A DNA stretch of 64,000 bases, from NCBI RefSeq assembly GCF_016744155.1, contig NZ_JADGEW010000006.1, positions 1-64,000 of the forward strand, in the 5' to 3' direction. The notes under the pieces were generated by a model. That model worked only from the letters and a program-made list of their open reading frames with translations. It ran no database searches and was not told where the DNA came from. This stretch comes from Amphritea sp. (GTDB taxonomy: Bacteria > Pseudomonadota > Gammaproteobacteria > Pseudomonadales > Balneatricaceae). This document shows positions 17,487 through 25,785 of this stretch, piece after piece. Position numbers and translations under genes: made by a program. The stretch's first letter is position 1; every line of letters begins with the position of its first letter.

Positions 17487-20400
17487 CTAGATCATGTAGT
17501 CAGTAGAGGCCTCTGAAAATGAAGTTGCTTCTATCTGCCTTATGGCACTGGGGAGTTCCTCAGCCGGGATGGGCTTACTGAGAAGGAAGCCCTGTATGTT
17601 CTGGCAATTTAGCTGCTCCAGGTATTTAAACTGTTCAATGGTTTCTACCCCTTCTGCGATTAGCTCTAACCCCAGGCTTTTTGACATCGCCGCAATGGCA
17701 TTGACCAAAGAGGCATCTTCCGCATTGTCTGGCAGATCGCGAATAAAGGCGCGATCAATCTTTAACTTATCGATGGGGAACTGTTTGAGATAGCTCAGGG
17801 ATGAATAGCCTGTGCCAAAATCATCAATCGCCAGTTTTGCCCCCATCTCTTTCAGTTGATTCAGCCAGCTGATCGCTTCATTTGAGCTTTCCAGGAACAT
17901 ACTCTCAGTTATTTCGAAAATTATTTTTGTAGGGTCTGCCCCGGTTTTAGCGATAATTTCTCCTGCGACCTGAGCATTAAAACCAAGATGGCGCTGGCTG
18001 CTGGAAACGTTTACAGAGACTGACAGGTTATCAATGCCCTGATCTTTCCATTTTTTAAGTTGCTCACAAGACTGCTGAAATACCCATAACCCGATAGGCT
18101 GTATCAGGCCTGTCTCTTCTGCAAGAGGAATAAACTCTGCCGGACTGATCAGCCCCCGCTCTGGGTGATGCCAGCGAATCAATGCTTCTGCTGCGGTGAC
18201 TTTGCTTTCTTCGCAGTTGTAGATCGGCTGATAGAAGAGTTCAAACTCTTCATGCACAATTGCATGGCGCATAGACTGTTCCAAATCAGTCTGGTTTCTA
18301 ATATGTTCGCGCATTTTGGTATTAAAAAATTGGTGTTGATTTCGCCCGCTGTCTTTCGCCAGGTACATGGCCATATCTGCGTGGCGAAGCATCGCTTCAC
18401 CATTTTCTGCATCACTGGGATAGCATGATATCCCCACGCTTGCGCCGATATATAATGTACGACCAGCCAGTTGAAAGGGGGGGCGCAACGCTTCAATAAC
18501 TCTTTTAGCCCTAAGAGCGGCATCTTCGGGCTCTGCAATATCTTGTAATACAATGACAAACTCGTCTCCACCGAAACGGGCTAGGAAATCATTTTCGCGA
18601 ATAACTGATGCCAGCCTTTGACTGACCTGTTGGAGCATATTATCTCCCACTGAATGCCCCAGGGTATCGTTAACCGCTTTGAAGCGATCAAGATCGATAA
18701 ACAGCAGTGCGCAGGCGGTTTTTTGTTCTTTGCAGTGGCTTAATACTTGCTGAAGTTCTCGCTTAAGCATGATGCGGTTAGGCAGTTCTGTGAGAGCATC
18801 GTAATTGGCTTGTTGACGGATTTTCTCTTCATCTGCCTTACGTTGAGACATATCTGAGAACACTGCGACATATTGCTCTAGTACCCCATCACTATTACGG
18901 ACGGCAGCAATAGAAAGCCATTGAGGGTAAGTGGTGCCGTCACGCCGCTGATTCCAAATCTCTCCTGACCAGCTGTGATTCTGCTCAAGGATCTTCCACA
19001 TCTCTTTGTAGTTGATTTCCTTCTGCCTTTTAGCCTGAAAAATCTGAGGTGTTTTACCCACAACCTCTTCAGCGGTGAAGCCAGTTATTTCAGTAAACGC
19101 AGGATTGACCGAGATGATTCGAGTATCCGGCGAGGTGATCATGATCCCCTCATTGGTGGTTTCAAAGACAGCAGCGTTCATTCGCAACTGCTCTTCGGTG
19201 GAGCGTCGTTCGGTAATATCTTCTTTAACGGCTACAAAATGCGTTATTTCCCCCAGTGGATCTCGGACAGCAGAAATAGTAGCGGCCTCCCAGTAGAGCT
19301 GTCTGTTTTTGCGCCGGTTCAGGAAGGTGCCTTGCCAGACTTTTCCGTCCAGCATTTTCAGCCACATATCCTGATAATTGGTTGGGGAGATATCGCCGGA
19401 ACTAAATATGCTAGGTCGCTCTCCGAGTACTTCCTGGAGTGAATAACCGCTAATCTCTTCTGCTTTGGGGTTGATGTATTCGATGATACCGTTGATATCA
19501 GTAATGACGACTGCAGCAGGGTTTTGTTCCAGTGCTCTTGAGAGCTTTCGAAGCTCCTGTTCCTGCGATCGAGCATCGGTCATATCGACCCTTACCCAAA
19601 CTTCACCACCCTCATTCGTTGGACTGTTACTGCAAAGATAGCAGTCTCCATTCTCTAATATCTGTAAAGACCTGGAAGCAGAATCACTGTCTTTCTGATA
19701 ACTGCATTTTTGGTCGATTGCGGTCTGTAAGTCAGCTTTAGGTGTCCCGGGTATGAGTAGCTCAGCTATCCAGGGGTAGTAGTTGCTGAAAGTGCGGTTA
19801 CACAGAACTAGTTGATTATCCCCATCGAACAGGGCAAACGCTTCGTTTATGCTATCGACGCCATCTTTAAGACGTTTTTGAGCCTGGTCTTTCAGGCTAT
19901 GAAATCGTATTAATCGGAGATAGAGAAAGGTCAATAGGAGCACTAGAGTAGCAGTCAGACCGATCAAAGCTGAGTTTAGATATTCTGTCTGCGTCTCTAC
20001 TTTGCTGCGATAGCTTAGATAGGCACTGTATAGCTGATTAAATGCAGCCTTGTTGGGTATCTGTTTATATTCTTCAATCAATTGAGTTAATTGGGTTTGG
20101 GTATTCAGGTTTGCTGTGATGTGAAGTTTTAGCTCTTCAATACTTCCACTGCCATTGTCAGTGAGCGAGTTGAGACTTTTTTTAATCTCGTTGGCATCCA
20201 GGCCGCTTCTGAATATATGGTACTGATAAAGCGTATTAACTATATTTCTGGCCTGAGTCAGGCTGGCTAGATTGTCTTCTGAAACAGACTGAAGCAGCAT
20301 CGGCATAAAGTTAAGTCCGTTGCGAACAATAGCTGCACTGGTCTTAAGTCGTTCTAGTAGTGCGGTACGCTGGTGCAAAGTTGTACGATATTGTTTAAGT

Positions 20401-20696
20401 TTTGCGGTTAATGCTGTGGGTAGATTGAGAAACAGTTTTGCGGTTTCCGGATCATACTCTTGTTGATTTAGCTGGCTGACAAGATGTACTACCTCATCAT
20501 AATTTTGCTGCCCCATCGAGCTAATGAGCGACACTTCCAGGTCCAGGGCATTATCCAGTGCCTGTAGCTGTAGTAAGACCTCAGAACGTCGTTGGTCAGG
20601 CTGTGTGCGTTCCCCGTGTACCAGATAGAAAAGCCAGGCGAGCAACATGAGGGCAAACAGTGATGTCAGGTAGAGGCGGGTTTTAGACCAGGTCAT
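17487..20696 (-). CDS. Membrane PAS-GGDEF-EAL cyclic-di-GMP signalling protein
   Basis: A 1069-residue sensor with both cyclic-di-GMP synthase and phosphodiesterase domains. A first helix (about 7-23) and a second (about 243-262) enclose a helical periplasmic region. Three PAS-like domains follow (roughly 275-380, 385-500, 510-625). The GGDEF domain is intact at about residue 704 (ARFGGDEF) with an upstream RxxD inhibitory site (REND). The EAL domain is intact at about 835 (AEALIRW), with EITES, DDFGTGYSS and AEGVET all present, so phosphodiesterase activity is expected. Its ATG overlaps the stop of the peroxidase gene upstream by 4 bases, so the two are coupled. Confidence 0.93.
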   Translation of the reverse strand: MTWSKTRLYLTSLFALMLLAWLFYLVHGERTQPDQRRSEVLLQLQALDNALDLEVSLISSMGQQNYDEVVHLVSQLNQQEYDPETAKLFLNLPTALTAKLKQYRTTLHQRTALLERLKTSAAIVRNGLNFMPMLLQSVSEDNLASLTQARNIVNTLYQYHIFRSGLDANEIKKSLNSLTDNGSGSIEELKLHITANLNTQTQLTQLIEEYKQIPNKAAFNQLYSAYLSYRSKVETQTEYLNSALIGLTATLVLLLTFLYLRLIRFHSLKDQAQKRLKDGVDSINEAFALFDGDNQLVLCNRTFSNYYPWIAELLIPGTPKADLQTAIDQKCSYQKDSDSASRSLQILENGDCYLCSNSPTNEGGEVWVRVDMTDARSQEQELRKLSRALEQNPAAVVITDINGIIEYINPKAEEISGYSLQEVLGERPSIFSSGDISPTNYQDMWLKMLDGKVWQGTFLNRRKNRQLYWEAATISAVRDPLGEITHFVAVKEDITERRSTEEQLRMNAAVFETTNEGIMITSPDTRIISVNPAFTEITGFTAEEVVGKTPQIFQAKRQKEINYKEMWKILEQNHSWSGEIWNQRRDGTTYPQWLSIAAVRNSDGVLEQYVAVFSDMSQRKADEEKIRQQANYDALTELPNRIMLKRELQQVLSHCKEQKTACALLFIDLDRFKAVNDTLGHSVGDNMLQQVSQRLASVIRENDFLARFGGDEFVIVLQDIAEPEDAALRAKRVIEALRPPFQLAGRTLYIGASVGISCYPSDAENGEAMLRHADMAMYLAKDSGRNQHQFFNTKMREHIRNQTDLEQSMRHAIVHEEFELFYQPIYNCEESKVTAAEALIRWHHPERGLISPAEFIPLAEETGLIQPIGLWVFQQSCEQLKKWKDQGIDNLSVSVNVSSSQRHLGFNAQVAGEIIAKTGADPTKIIFEITESMFLESSNEAISWLNQLKEMGAKLAIDDFGTGYSSLSYLKQFPIDKLKIDRAFIRDLPDNAEDASLVNAIAAMSKSLGLELIAEGVETIEQFKYLEQLNCQNIQGFLLSKPIPAEELPSAIRQIEATSFSEASTDYMI

Positions 20697-21706
20697 TTAG
20701 CCAGCTCCGGATGCTCGCCCGCCAGAGAAACAATAAACGCTTTGATGGCTGAGACATGCTCATCAGGGATTTCGCGGCCTAACTGAAAGCGTCCCATTAT
20801 CTTGATTGCATCGGCTAGCTCAGCAATCGAACCATCATGGAAGTAGGGGGCAGTAAGAGAAGCCAGTCGAAGGCTGGGCACTTTAAACAGATACCTGTCT
20901 ACCGGGTTATTGGTATCTGTATAGCGACCATAATCTGTGTTGCTAAGGGGGGTGCCCCGGTCGTGGAAGTAGGCTGAAATATCTTTAACTGCGCCGAAGT
21001 AGGCATACATATTTCCTCCTACATTCTTGCCCTGGTGACAGCTAATACAACCATAGGATTTAAACAGGCGGTAGCCCTGCACCTGATCATCAGAGAGTGC
21101 TGTAGAGTCACCGGTTAACCAGCGATCAAAAGGAGAGTTGTGGGTGTTCAGGGAGTGCTCGAACTGGATTATTGCATCCTGTATGTTCTCAATACTGATG
21201 CCATCGCTATAGGTTGTAGTGAATTCTGCTTGTAATTGCTTGTCCTGGCTGAGCCGATCGATTATCTCGGGCCAGCTGCTATTCATCTCTACGGGATTAT
21301 GAACGGGACCATTAACCTGCTCGTTGAGGTTTTGTGCCCGGCCATTCCAAAACTGTACAAAATTCAGACTGCTATTGTATACGGTCGGTGTATTCGCGCT
21401 GCCAGCGGCATTATTCACACCGAAAGAGACAGCGCCCTTATCCGCTCCTCCGGTATTAAGGTCATGGCAACTGGCGCAGCTGATACTGTTATCTGAAGAA
21501 AGTCTTGGGTCGTGGAATAGGTCTCTGCCAAGCGAGACCTTAGCCTGGTCTAATCCTAGGTTTGGTTGAATCGGGGAGATGGGTTCAGAGCCCAGATCTA
21601 TTGCCTGGACAGAACTACAGCAGAGGCTTAGTAGGAAGATTCTAATGACAGCGATAGATCTGTTACATCGAAGCAATATCTTTAAATACAGGGCCATCGG
21701 CTCCAC
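20693..21706 (-). CDS. Dihaem cytochrome c peroxidase family protein
   Basis: A 337-residue periplasmic protein of the CcpA/MauG family. A signal peptide (about 1-35, ending SSVQA) is followed by two haem c attachment sites, CASCH at 77-81 and CISCH at about 222. Such proteins reduce hydrogen peroxide with electrons from cytochrome c, or oxidise protein partners as MauG does; which applies here is not clear. GTG 21706 is chosen because AAGGA lies 7 bases before it; ATG 21697 is the alternative. The gene ends in a 4-base overlap with the PAS-GGDEF-EAL gene, so the two are co-translated. Confidence 0.88.
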   Translation of the reverse strand: MEPMALYLKILLRCNRSIAVIRIFLLSLCCSSVQAIDLGSEPISPIQPNLGLDQAKVSLGRDLFHDPRLSSDNSISCASCHDLNTGGADKGAVSFGVNNAAGSANTPTVYNSSLNFVQFWNGRAQNLNEQVNGPVHNPVEMNSSWPEIIDRLSQDKQLQAEFTTTYSDGISIENIQDAIIQFEHSLNTHNSPFDRWLTGDSTALSDDQVQGYRLFKSYGCISCHQGKNVGGNMYAYFGAVKDISAYFHDRGTPLSNTDYGRYTDTNNPVDRYLFKVPSLRLASLTAPYFHDGSIAELADAIKIMGRFQLGREIPDEHVSAIKAFIVSLAGEHPELAK

Positions 21707-21786
21707 AAAAACATCCTTTTGGATATGTTAGAGAGGCTGTATTTTTCCTGAAAGGATTCTCTATGGCCAGAACGAGGGTCATAAAA

Positions 21787-21834
21787 AAGGTATATAGCCC
21801 CATCTTTTTTAAGGATTAGGGCTATAAATGAGTT
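21787..21834 (-). terminator. Probable terminator of the lut operon
   Basis: On the minus strand TATAGCCC and GGGCTATA pair across an 18-base loop, followed by a short spacer and six T. It lies 13 bases after the lutC stop. The loop is long, so the call is moderate. Confidence 0.55.
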
Positions 21835-21846
21835 TTTACTGCTTAC

Positions 21847-22542
21847 TTAGTCGTTGATCATCAGGATGACCAGATTTTTAGGGCCGTGAGCGCCCATTTG
21901 CAGTTTCTGTTCGATGTCAGCGCTACGGGAGGGACCGGTAATCATGTTTACAGTACGGGGCATAGTGTTACCGTATTTCTCTCTGGTTTTCTTCCATGCC
22001 TCTTCATAGACACCGACAATGGTTGAACGCCGTAGTATCACCAAGTGGTTATCGGGTAAGAAATTCAGGGTTGTTGGGCTCTGGGGGCCCGAATGAAGCA
22101 TCACAGTGCCGGTTTCGGCTATTCCGGCAAAACTGGAAGTAAGGCTGGCAATATCTCCAGCCTGAGCGACGCGTTCTGTACGGAGTATCTGCTGTTGTTC
22201 CAGTGGATTCCAATCTAATGTGCTTAGCTCAGAGTCACTGGCGCTGATCAGTTGCTTGATCCCTTGGCTGGATAGCCAGTCGGCACAAGCCTGTGGAACC
22301 TGGTCGAGACTATCGAGTTCGATCAGTTCGGCCAGTGCTTCATGGATCATCGCTTTAAACAGCTCAACTTGTTCTGCAAAGGGTAGCTGTGCCCTGGCTG
22401 GAATTAAGTTATCCGCTTTGGCGGCGAGTCGGTTAGACACGGCTTGCTGGCGCTGACTGTCATCCTGGCTACGGTTAAGTCCGCTACGGATGTTGCCCAG
22501 AATCGCTGCGCGGCTCATGGCTGTTGTATTTTCTGCGCTCAT
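21847..22542 (-). CDS. lutC: Lactate utilisation protein C (LUD domain)
   Basis: Third gene of the lutABC set, which encodes an iron-sulfur L-lactate dehydrogenase complex. The 231-residue protein has the LUD domain, with the conserved segment AGIAETGTVMLHSGP (about 139-153) and the C-terminal MITGPSRSADIEQKLQMGAHGP typical of LutC/YkgG. Its start overlaps the lutB stop by 4 bases. Cytosolic or loosely membrane-associated. The family's role in lactate oxidation is known from Bacillus and Shewanella; here it is inferred from the intact gene set. Confidence 0.92.
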   Translation of the reverse strand: MSAENTTAMSRAAILGNIRSGLNRSQDDSQRQQAVSNRLAAKADNLIPARAQLPFAEQVELFKAMIHEALAELIELDSLDQVPQACADWLSSQGIKQLISASDSELSTLDWNPLEQQQILRTERVAQAGDIASLTSSFAGIAETGTVMLHSGPQSPTTLNFLPDNHLVILRRSTIVGVYEEAWKKTREKYGNTMPRTVNMITGPSRSADIEQKLQMGAHGPKNLVILMIND

Positions 22543-23957
22543 GGCTGCTCTCCGGCTTTTTGTTGCTCTTTCCAGGCCTGCATAAAGGTTGTTCCTTGTG
22601 GTGCAGGCATATCCCGCCAGTCGGTCCAGCCGCCGGCAAGTGGTAGTTTCTTGATACGTCCTTTCTTTCCGGCCAGGCGTTTCATAAACCAGCTGGCCAT
22701 GCGGGTGTAAGGTTTGTACAGGGTAGGGCGTTTAGCCAGGAAGGCCCATCCCGCCAACCCGTAGCGGGCTGCTTTGGGTTGCAGGTGTTTTTGAAACTCA
22801 TCTTCACGCCAGTGACGCATCAGCTTGGGTAGAGGGATCTTAACCGGGCAAACAGATTCACATTTGCCACAGAAGGTGGAAGCGTTAGGCAGCATGCCGC
22901 CTTTTTCGATACCGATCATCTGTGGTGTTAGTACTGAACCCATTGGGCCTGGGTAGACCCAGCCGTAGCTGTGTCCGCCAACCGCGCCGTAGACAGGGCA
23001 GTGGTTCATACAGGCAGAGCAGCGAATGCAGCGCAACATATCCTGGAATTCGCTGCCGACCATCTCGCTGCGACCATTATCAACCAGTACCACGTGGAAG
23101 TTTTCCGGGCCATCCTGATCGCCTTCGCGGCGAGAGCCTGTGGAGAGGGTGTTATAAACAGTGAATTCCTGTCCGGTTGCTGAGCGGGCCAGTAAGCGCA
23201 GGAACAAAGTCATATCTTCGAGCGTTGGGACCACTTTTTCGATCGAGGTGACTACAATATGGGTCTTGGGCAGCGTCTGGGTCAGATCACCATTACCTTC
23301 GTTGGTGACGATAATGGTCGAGCCGGTTTCGGCGACACAGAAATTTGCCCCGGTGATACCCACATCGGCGGCGACAAACTTATCTCGCAACACTTCGCGA
23401 GCTTCCTGCATCAATACCGCAGGGTCGTCTGATTTAGGTCGGTTATGGTGTTTGTGGAAGGTTTCAGACACGTCTTCCAGATTCAGGTGTATTGCCGGGG
23501 CAATAATGTGACTCGGGTGATCGCCCCTCAGTTGCAGAATGTATTCACCCAGGTCGGTTTCGACCGGTTGAACACCGTTTGCTTCGAGAAAATCGTTCAG
23601 GCCGATCTCCTCTGTCACCATGGACTTACCTTTAGTGACGGTTTTTGCGTCGACCTGCTTACAGAGGTCGAGAATGATCCTGTTAGCATCTTCAGAAGTA
23701 CGGGCCCAGTGAACCTGACCGCCATTTTCGATGACTTTACTTTCAAACTGTTCCAGATAGAGGTCCAGATGCTCAAGGATATGGTTCTTGAGATCGCGAC
23801 CCTGATTTCGAAGCTCTTCAAATTCAGGCATCCGCTCGACGGCGATAGCGCGCTTTTCCGGGAAGCCGGCTTTTAAATTGCCCAGCGCCTTCTGTAGGTT
23901 TTCATCTTTTAATGCATCGTGAGCACGTTGTTTAAAGAACGGGGTATTAATCTCCAT
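22539..23957 (-). CDS. lutB: Lactate utilisation iron-sulfur protein B
   Basis: A 472-residue subunit with an N-terminal LUD domain and two 4Fe-4S binding motifs: CIRCSACMNHCPVYG and CGKCESVCPVKIP in the C-terminal half. The VAETGSTIIVTNEGNGDL stretch near residue 208 is the LUD signature. It passes electrons within the LutABC complex that oxidises L-lactate to pyruvate. The C-terminal 90 residues follow the DUF3390-like tail. ATG start 11 bases after lutA ends. Confidence 0.94.
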   Translation of the reverse strand: MEINTPFFKQRAHDALKDENLQKALGNLKAGFPEKRAIAVERMPEFEELRNQGRDLKNHILEHLDLYLEQFESKVIENGGQVHWARTSEDANRIILDLCKQVDAKTVTKGKSMVTEEIGLNDFLEANGVQPVETDLGEYILQLRGDHPSHIIAPAIHLNLEDVSETFHKHHNRPKSDDPAVLMQEAREVLRDKFVAADVGITGANFCVAETGSTIIVTNEGNGDLTQTLPKTHIVVTSIEKVVPTLEDMTLFLRLLARSATGQEFTVYNTLSTGSRREGDQDGPENFHVVLVDNGRSEMVGSEFQDMLRCIRCSACMNHCPVYGAVGGHSYGWVYPGPMGSVLTPQMIGIEKGGMLPNASTFCGKCESVCPVKIPLPKLMRHWREDEFQKHLQPKAARYGLAGWAFLAKRPTLYKPYTRMASWFMKRLAGKKGRIKKLPLAGGWTDWRDMPAPQGTTFMQAWKEQQKAGEQP

Positions 23958-23968
23958 GGTCTCGCTCC

Positions 23969-24772
23969 TTAAAGTTGTTGTGCTAGATCGTAATCGGCTT
24001 CACCGATTGCGGGAATGTCGGTCATGCCGGCCAGAATTTCGACGACGTGACGGGCTTCAACTTGTTTACCTTCGCGTTTGAGTTTGCCTGCCATGTTCAG
24101 CAGGCAACCCAGGTCACCGCCAAGTAGGGTGTGGGCTCCGGTATTACTAATATAGTCGGTCTTATTTGAAACCATCCGGTTTGATATCTCCGGGTACTTA
24201 ACGCAGAAAGTGCCGCCAAATCCGCAGCAGGTTTCGGCCTCTTCCATCTCTTCTAGTTCAATACCCTGAACTTGCTGAAGTAGCTGCCGGGGTTGCTGCT
24301 TAATCCCCATCTGTCGCAGTCCGGAACAGGAGTCGTGGTAGGTGACTTTATGGTTAAACTGCAACTGCTTCAGTTGATCCTGCAGAACGTCTGCACCAAT
24401 CACATCGAACAGAAACGAGGTAATTTCAAAGCTGCGACTTTTCAGATCCAGAGCGCGTTGGTAGTAGCTGTCAGCAGGATCAAATACCTCAGGATAGTAG
24501 TGCAACATGCCGATACAGGAGCCAGATGGGCCGACAACGTATTCATAGCCATCGAAGGCGTCGATGGTTTGTCGGGCGATGTCTGCAGTGGTTTTGCGAT
24601 CACCGGAGTTAAAGGCGGGCTGGCCACAGCAGGTTTGACGTTCAGGCACTTCAACGGAACAGCCTGCCTGCTCTAGTAGTTTAACAGTAGCAAAGGCGAC
24701 TGAAGGGCGAAACATGTCCGCCAGACAGGTTACAAAAAGCCCGACGCGTGGACCTGAAGGAGTATTCGGCAT
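23969..24772 (-). CDS. lutA: Lactate utilisation protein A (CCG domain)
   Basis: A 267-residue heterodisulfide-reductase-like subunit with two cysteine-rich CCG domains: TCCGQPAFNSGD near residue 47 and TCCGFGGTFCVKYPE near residue 180, the usual iron-sulfur ligands. First gene of the lutABC operon and, with LutB and LutC, part of the L-lactate dehydrogenase complex. The 122-base gap upstream is shared with a divergent FadR/GntR-type regulator and contains a perfect FadR-class palindrome, so repression relieved by lactate is likely (inference). Confidence 0.94.
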   Translation of the reverse strand: MPNTPSGPRVGLFVTCLADMFRPSVAFATVKLLEQAGCSVEVPERQTCCGQPAFNSGDRKTTADIARQTIDAFDGYEYVVGPSGSCIGMLHYYPEVFDPADSYYQRALDLKSRSFEITSFLFDVIGADVLQDQLKQLQFNHKVTYHDSCSGLRQMGIKQQPRQLLQQVQGIELEEMEEAETCCGFGGTFCVKYPEISNRMVSNKTDYISNTGAHTLLGGDLGCLLNMAGKLKREGKQVEARHVVEILAGMTDIPAIGEADYDLAQQL

Positions 24773-24882
24773 TTAGGTTACCATTTTTATAGTTATCGGC
24801 TCGTTACAGAGATTCAGACTGCTCTGTTGTTGCTAGTAAAGATAGTTAATGAAGGCAGGGAAAGAAATGCTACACTGCTAAC

Positions 24883-24893
24883 TGGTCTGACCA
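24883..24893. promoter_or_regulatory. FadR/LldR-type operator between lutA and its regulator
   Basis: TGGTCTGACCA is a perfect palindrome matching the FadR-subfamily consensus TGGT-N3-ACCA. It lies just downstream of a possible -10 box (TACACT, 24871-24876) for the regulator gene and in the shared gap with lutA. Confidence 0.72.
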
Positions 24894-24915
24894 AGTGGCA
24901 CGGGGATTTCACGCG

Positions 24916-25611
24916 ATGGATAAAAGTTTAAGCGAAAGCCTGTTACAGCAGCTGAAAGAGAGTTTCTTTTCAGGTGAGCTGTTGCCCGGGACTGAGTTGG
25001 TGTCGCAGCGGCGTATGTCAGAGTCTAAAGGGCTGTCACGTTCTACTGTCCGTGAAGCGATAGGTCAGTTGGAAGCCGAGGGATATGTGGAGGTTCGTCA
25101 CGGAGGGAAAACCCGGGTAAAAAACTTACTGGAACCCTATTTTAATATGCCGATAGAAGGTGTTTCTGCCCTTGGGGATAACGTAGACTTTCAACGCCAG
25201 GTGATGGATGTGCGAGCGATGTTGGAAGGGGAGGCTGCATTCTATGCGGCTACCCGCGCTACCGATGCTCAGTTACAGGCACTGGATGCAGAGTATCAGC
25301 GGATGCAGAAACGGGGGCAGGGTGAAACGACGCTGGAGAAGGCGAAGGACGATCTGCGTTTTCATATGATGATCGCTGAATCATCTCACCATTTGTTGAT
25401 AATCTGCTTTAGTCAGCTGTTCTATACCCGTTTTTTTAATGCTATTTACGGTGTGTTAACCCGTACCCTGCAAAAATACGGTCGTTATCCTGATGGTATT
25501 CGCTCTCAGCATGGGGCTATACATCAGGCAATTATGGCAAGAGAGGCTGAAAATGCCCGCACAGCCGCTACCGAACATATCCTCTATACACGACGTCATC
25601 TCGATGAATAA
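24916..25611 (+). CDS. FadR-subfamily GntR regulator, probably of lactate genes
   Basis: A winged-helix regulator of 231 residues from ATG 24916. The N-terminal domain has LSRSTVREAIGQLEAEGYVEVRHGGKTRV, the GntR recognition helix and wing, and the C-terminal all-helical FCD domain (from about residue 85) has metal or effector ligands in ARAMLEGEAAF and KDDLRFHMMIAESSHH. An in-frame GTG at 24895 would extend it by 7 residues, but that codon nearly touches the operator palindrome and ATG 24916 has a GGGGA site. Placed divergent to lutABC, as LldR and LutR genes are. Confidence 0.85.
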   Translation: MDKSLSESLLQQLKESFFSGELLPGTELVSQRRMSESKGLSRSTVREAIGQLEAEGYVEVRHGGKTRVKNLLEPYFNMPIEGVSALGDNVDFQRQVMDVRAMLEGEAAFYAATRATDAQLQALDAEYQRMQKRGQGETTLEKAKDDLRFHMMIAESSHHLLIICFSQLFYTRFFNAIYGVLTRTLQKYGRYPDGIRSQHGAIHQAIMAREAENARTAATEHILYTRRHLDE

Positions 25612-25665
25612 ACACTCGCTGTTTTTATCTCTGTATAAGGTCACTTGAATCTTATTGAAATAGCT

Positions 25666-25725
25666 TTGTAGCAGGGTTTCCGGTAGAATGCGCCGCCTTA
25701 ATACTGCTACTTGGTTTGTAGCAGT
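25666..25725 (+). other. thrS upstream region with mutually exclusive hairpins
   Basis: GTAGCAG occurs at 25668-25674 and again at 25718-25724, and CTGCTAC at 25704-25710 can pair with either copy. The second pairing is an 8-base perfect stem with a 7-base loop. This could be a leader switch, or simply DNA symmetry around a promoter (TTGGTT 25711-25716, TTTATA 25734-25739, spacing 17). Start of transcription is not known. Confidence 0.4.
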
Positions 25726-25785
25726 GACTGAATTTTATAAGGTGGCCTCTGGTACTGGTCACCGCTGAGCAGATAGGAAAAGACG

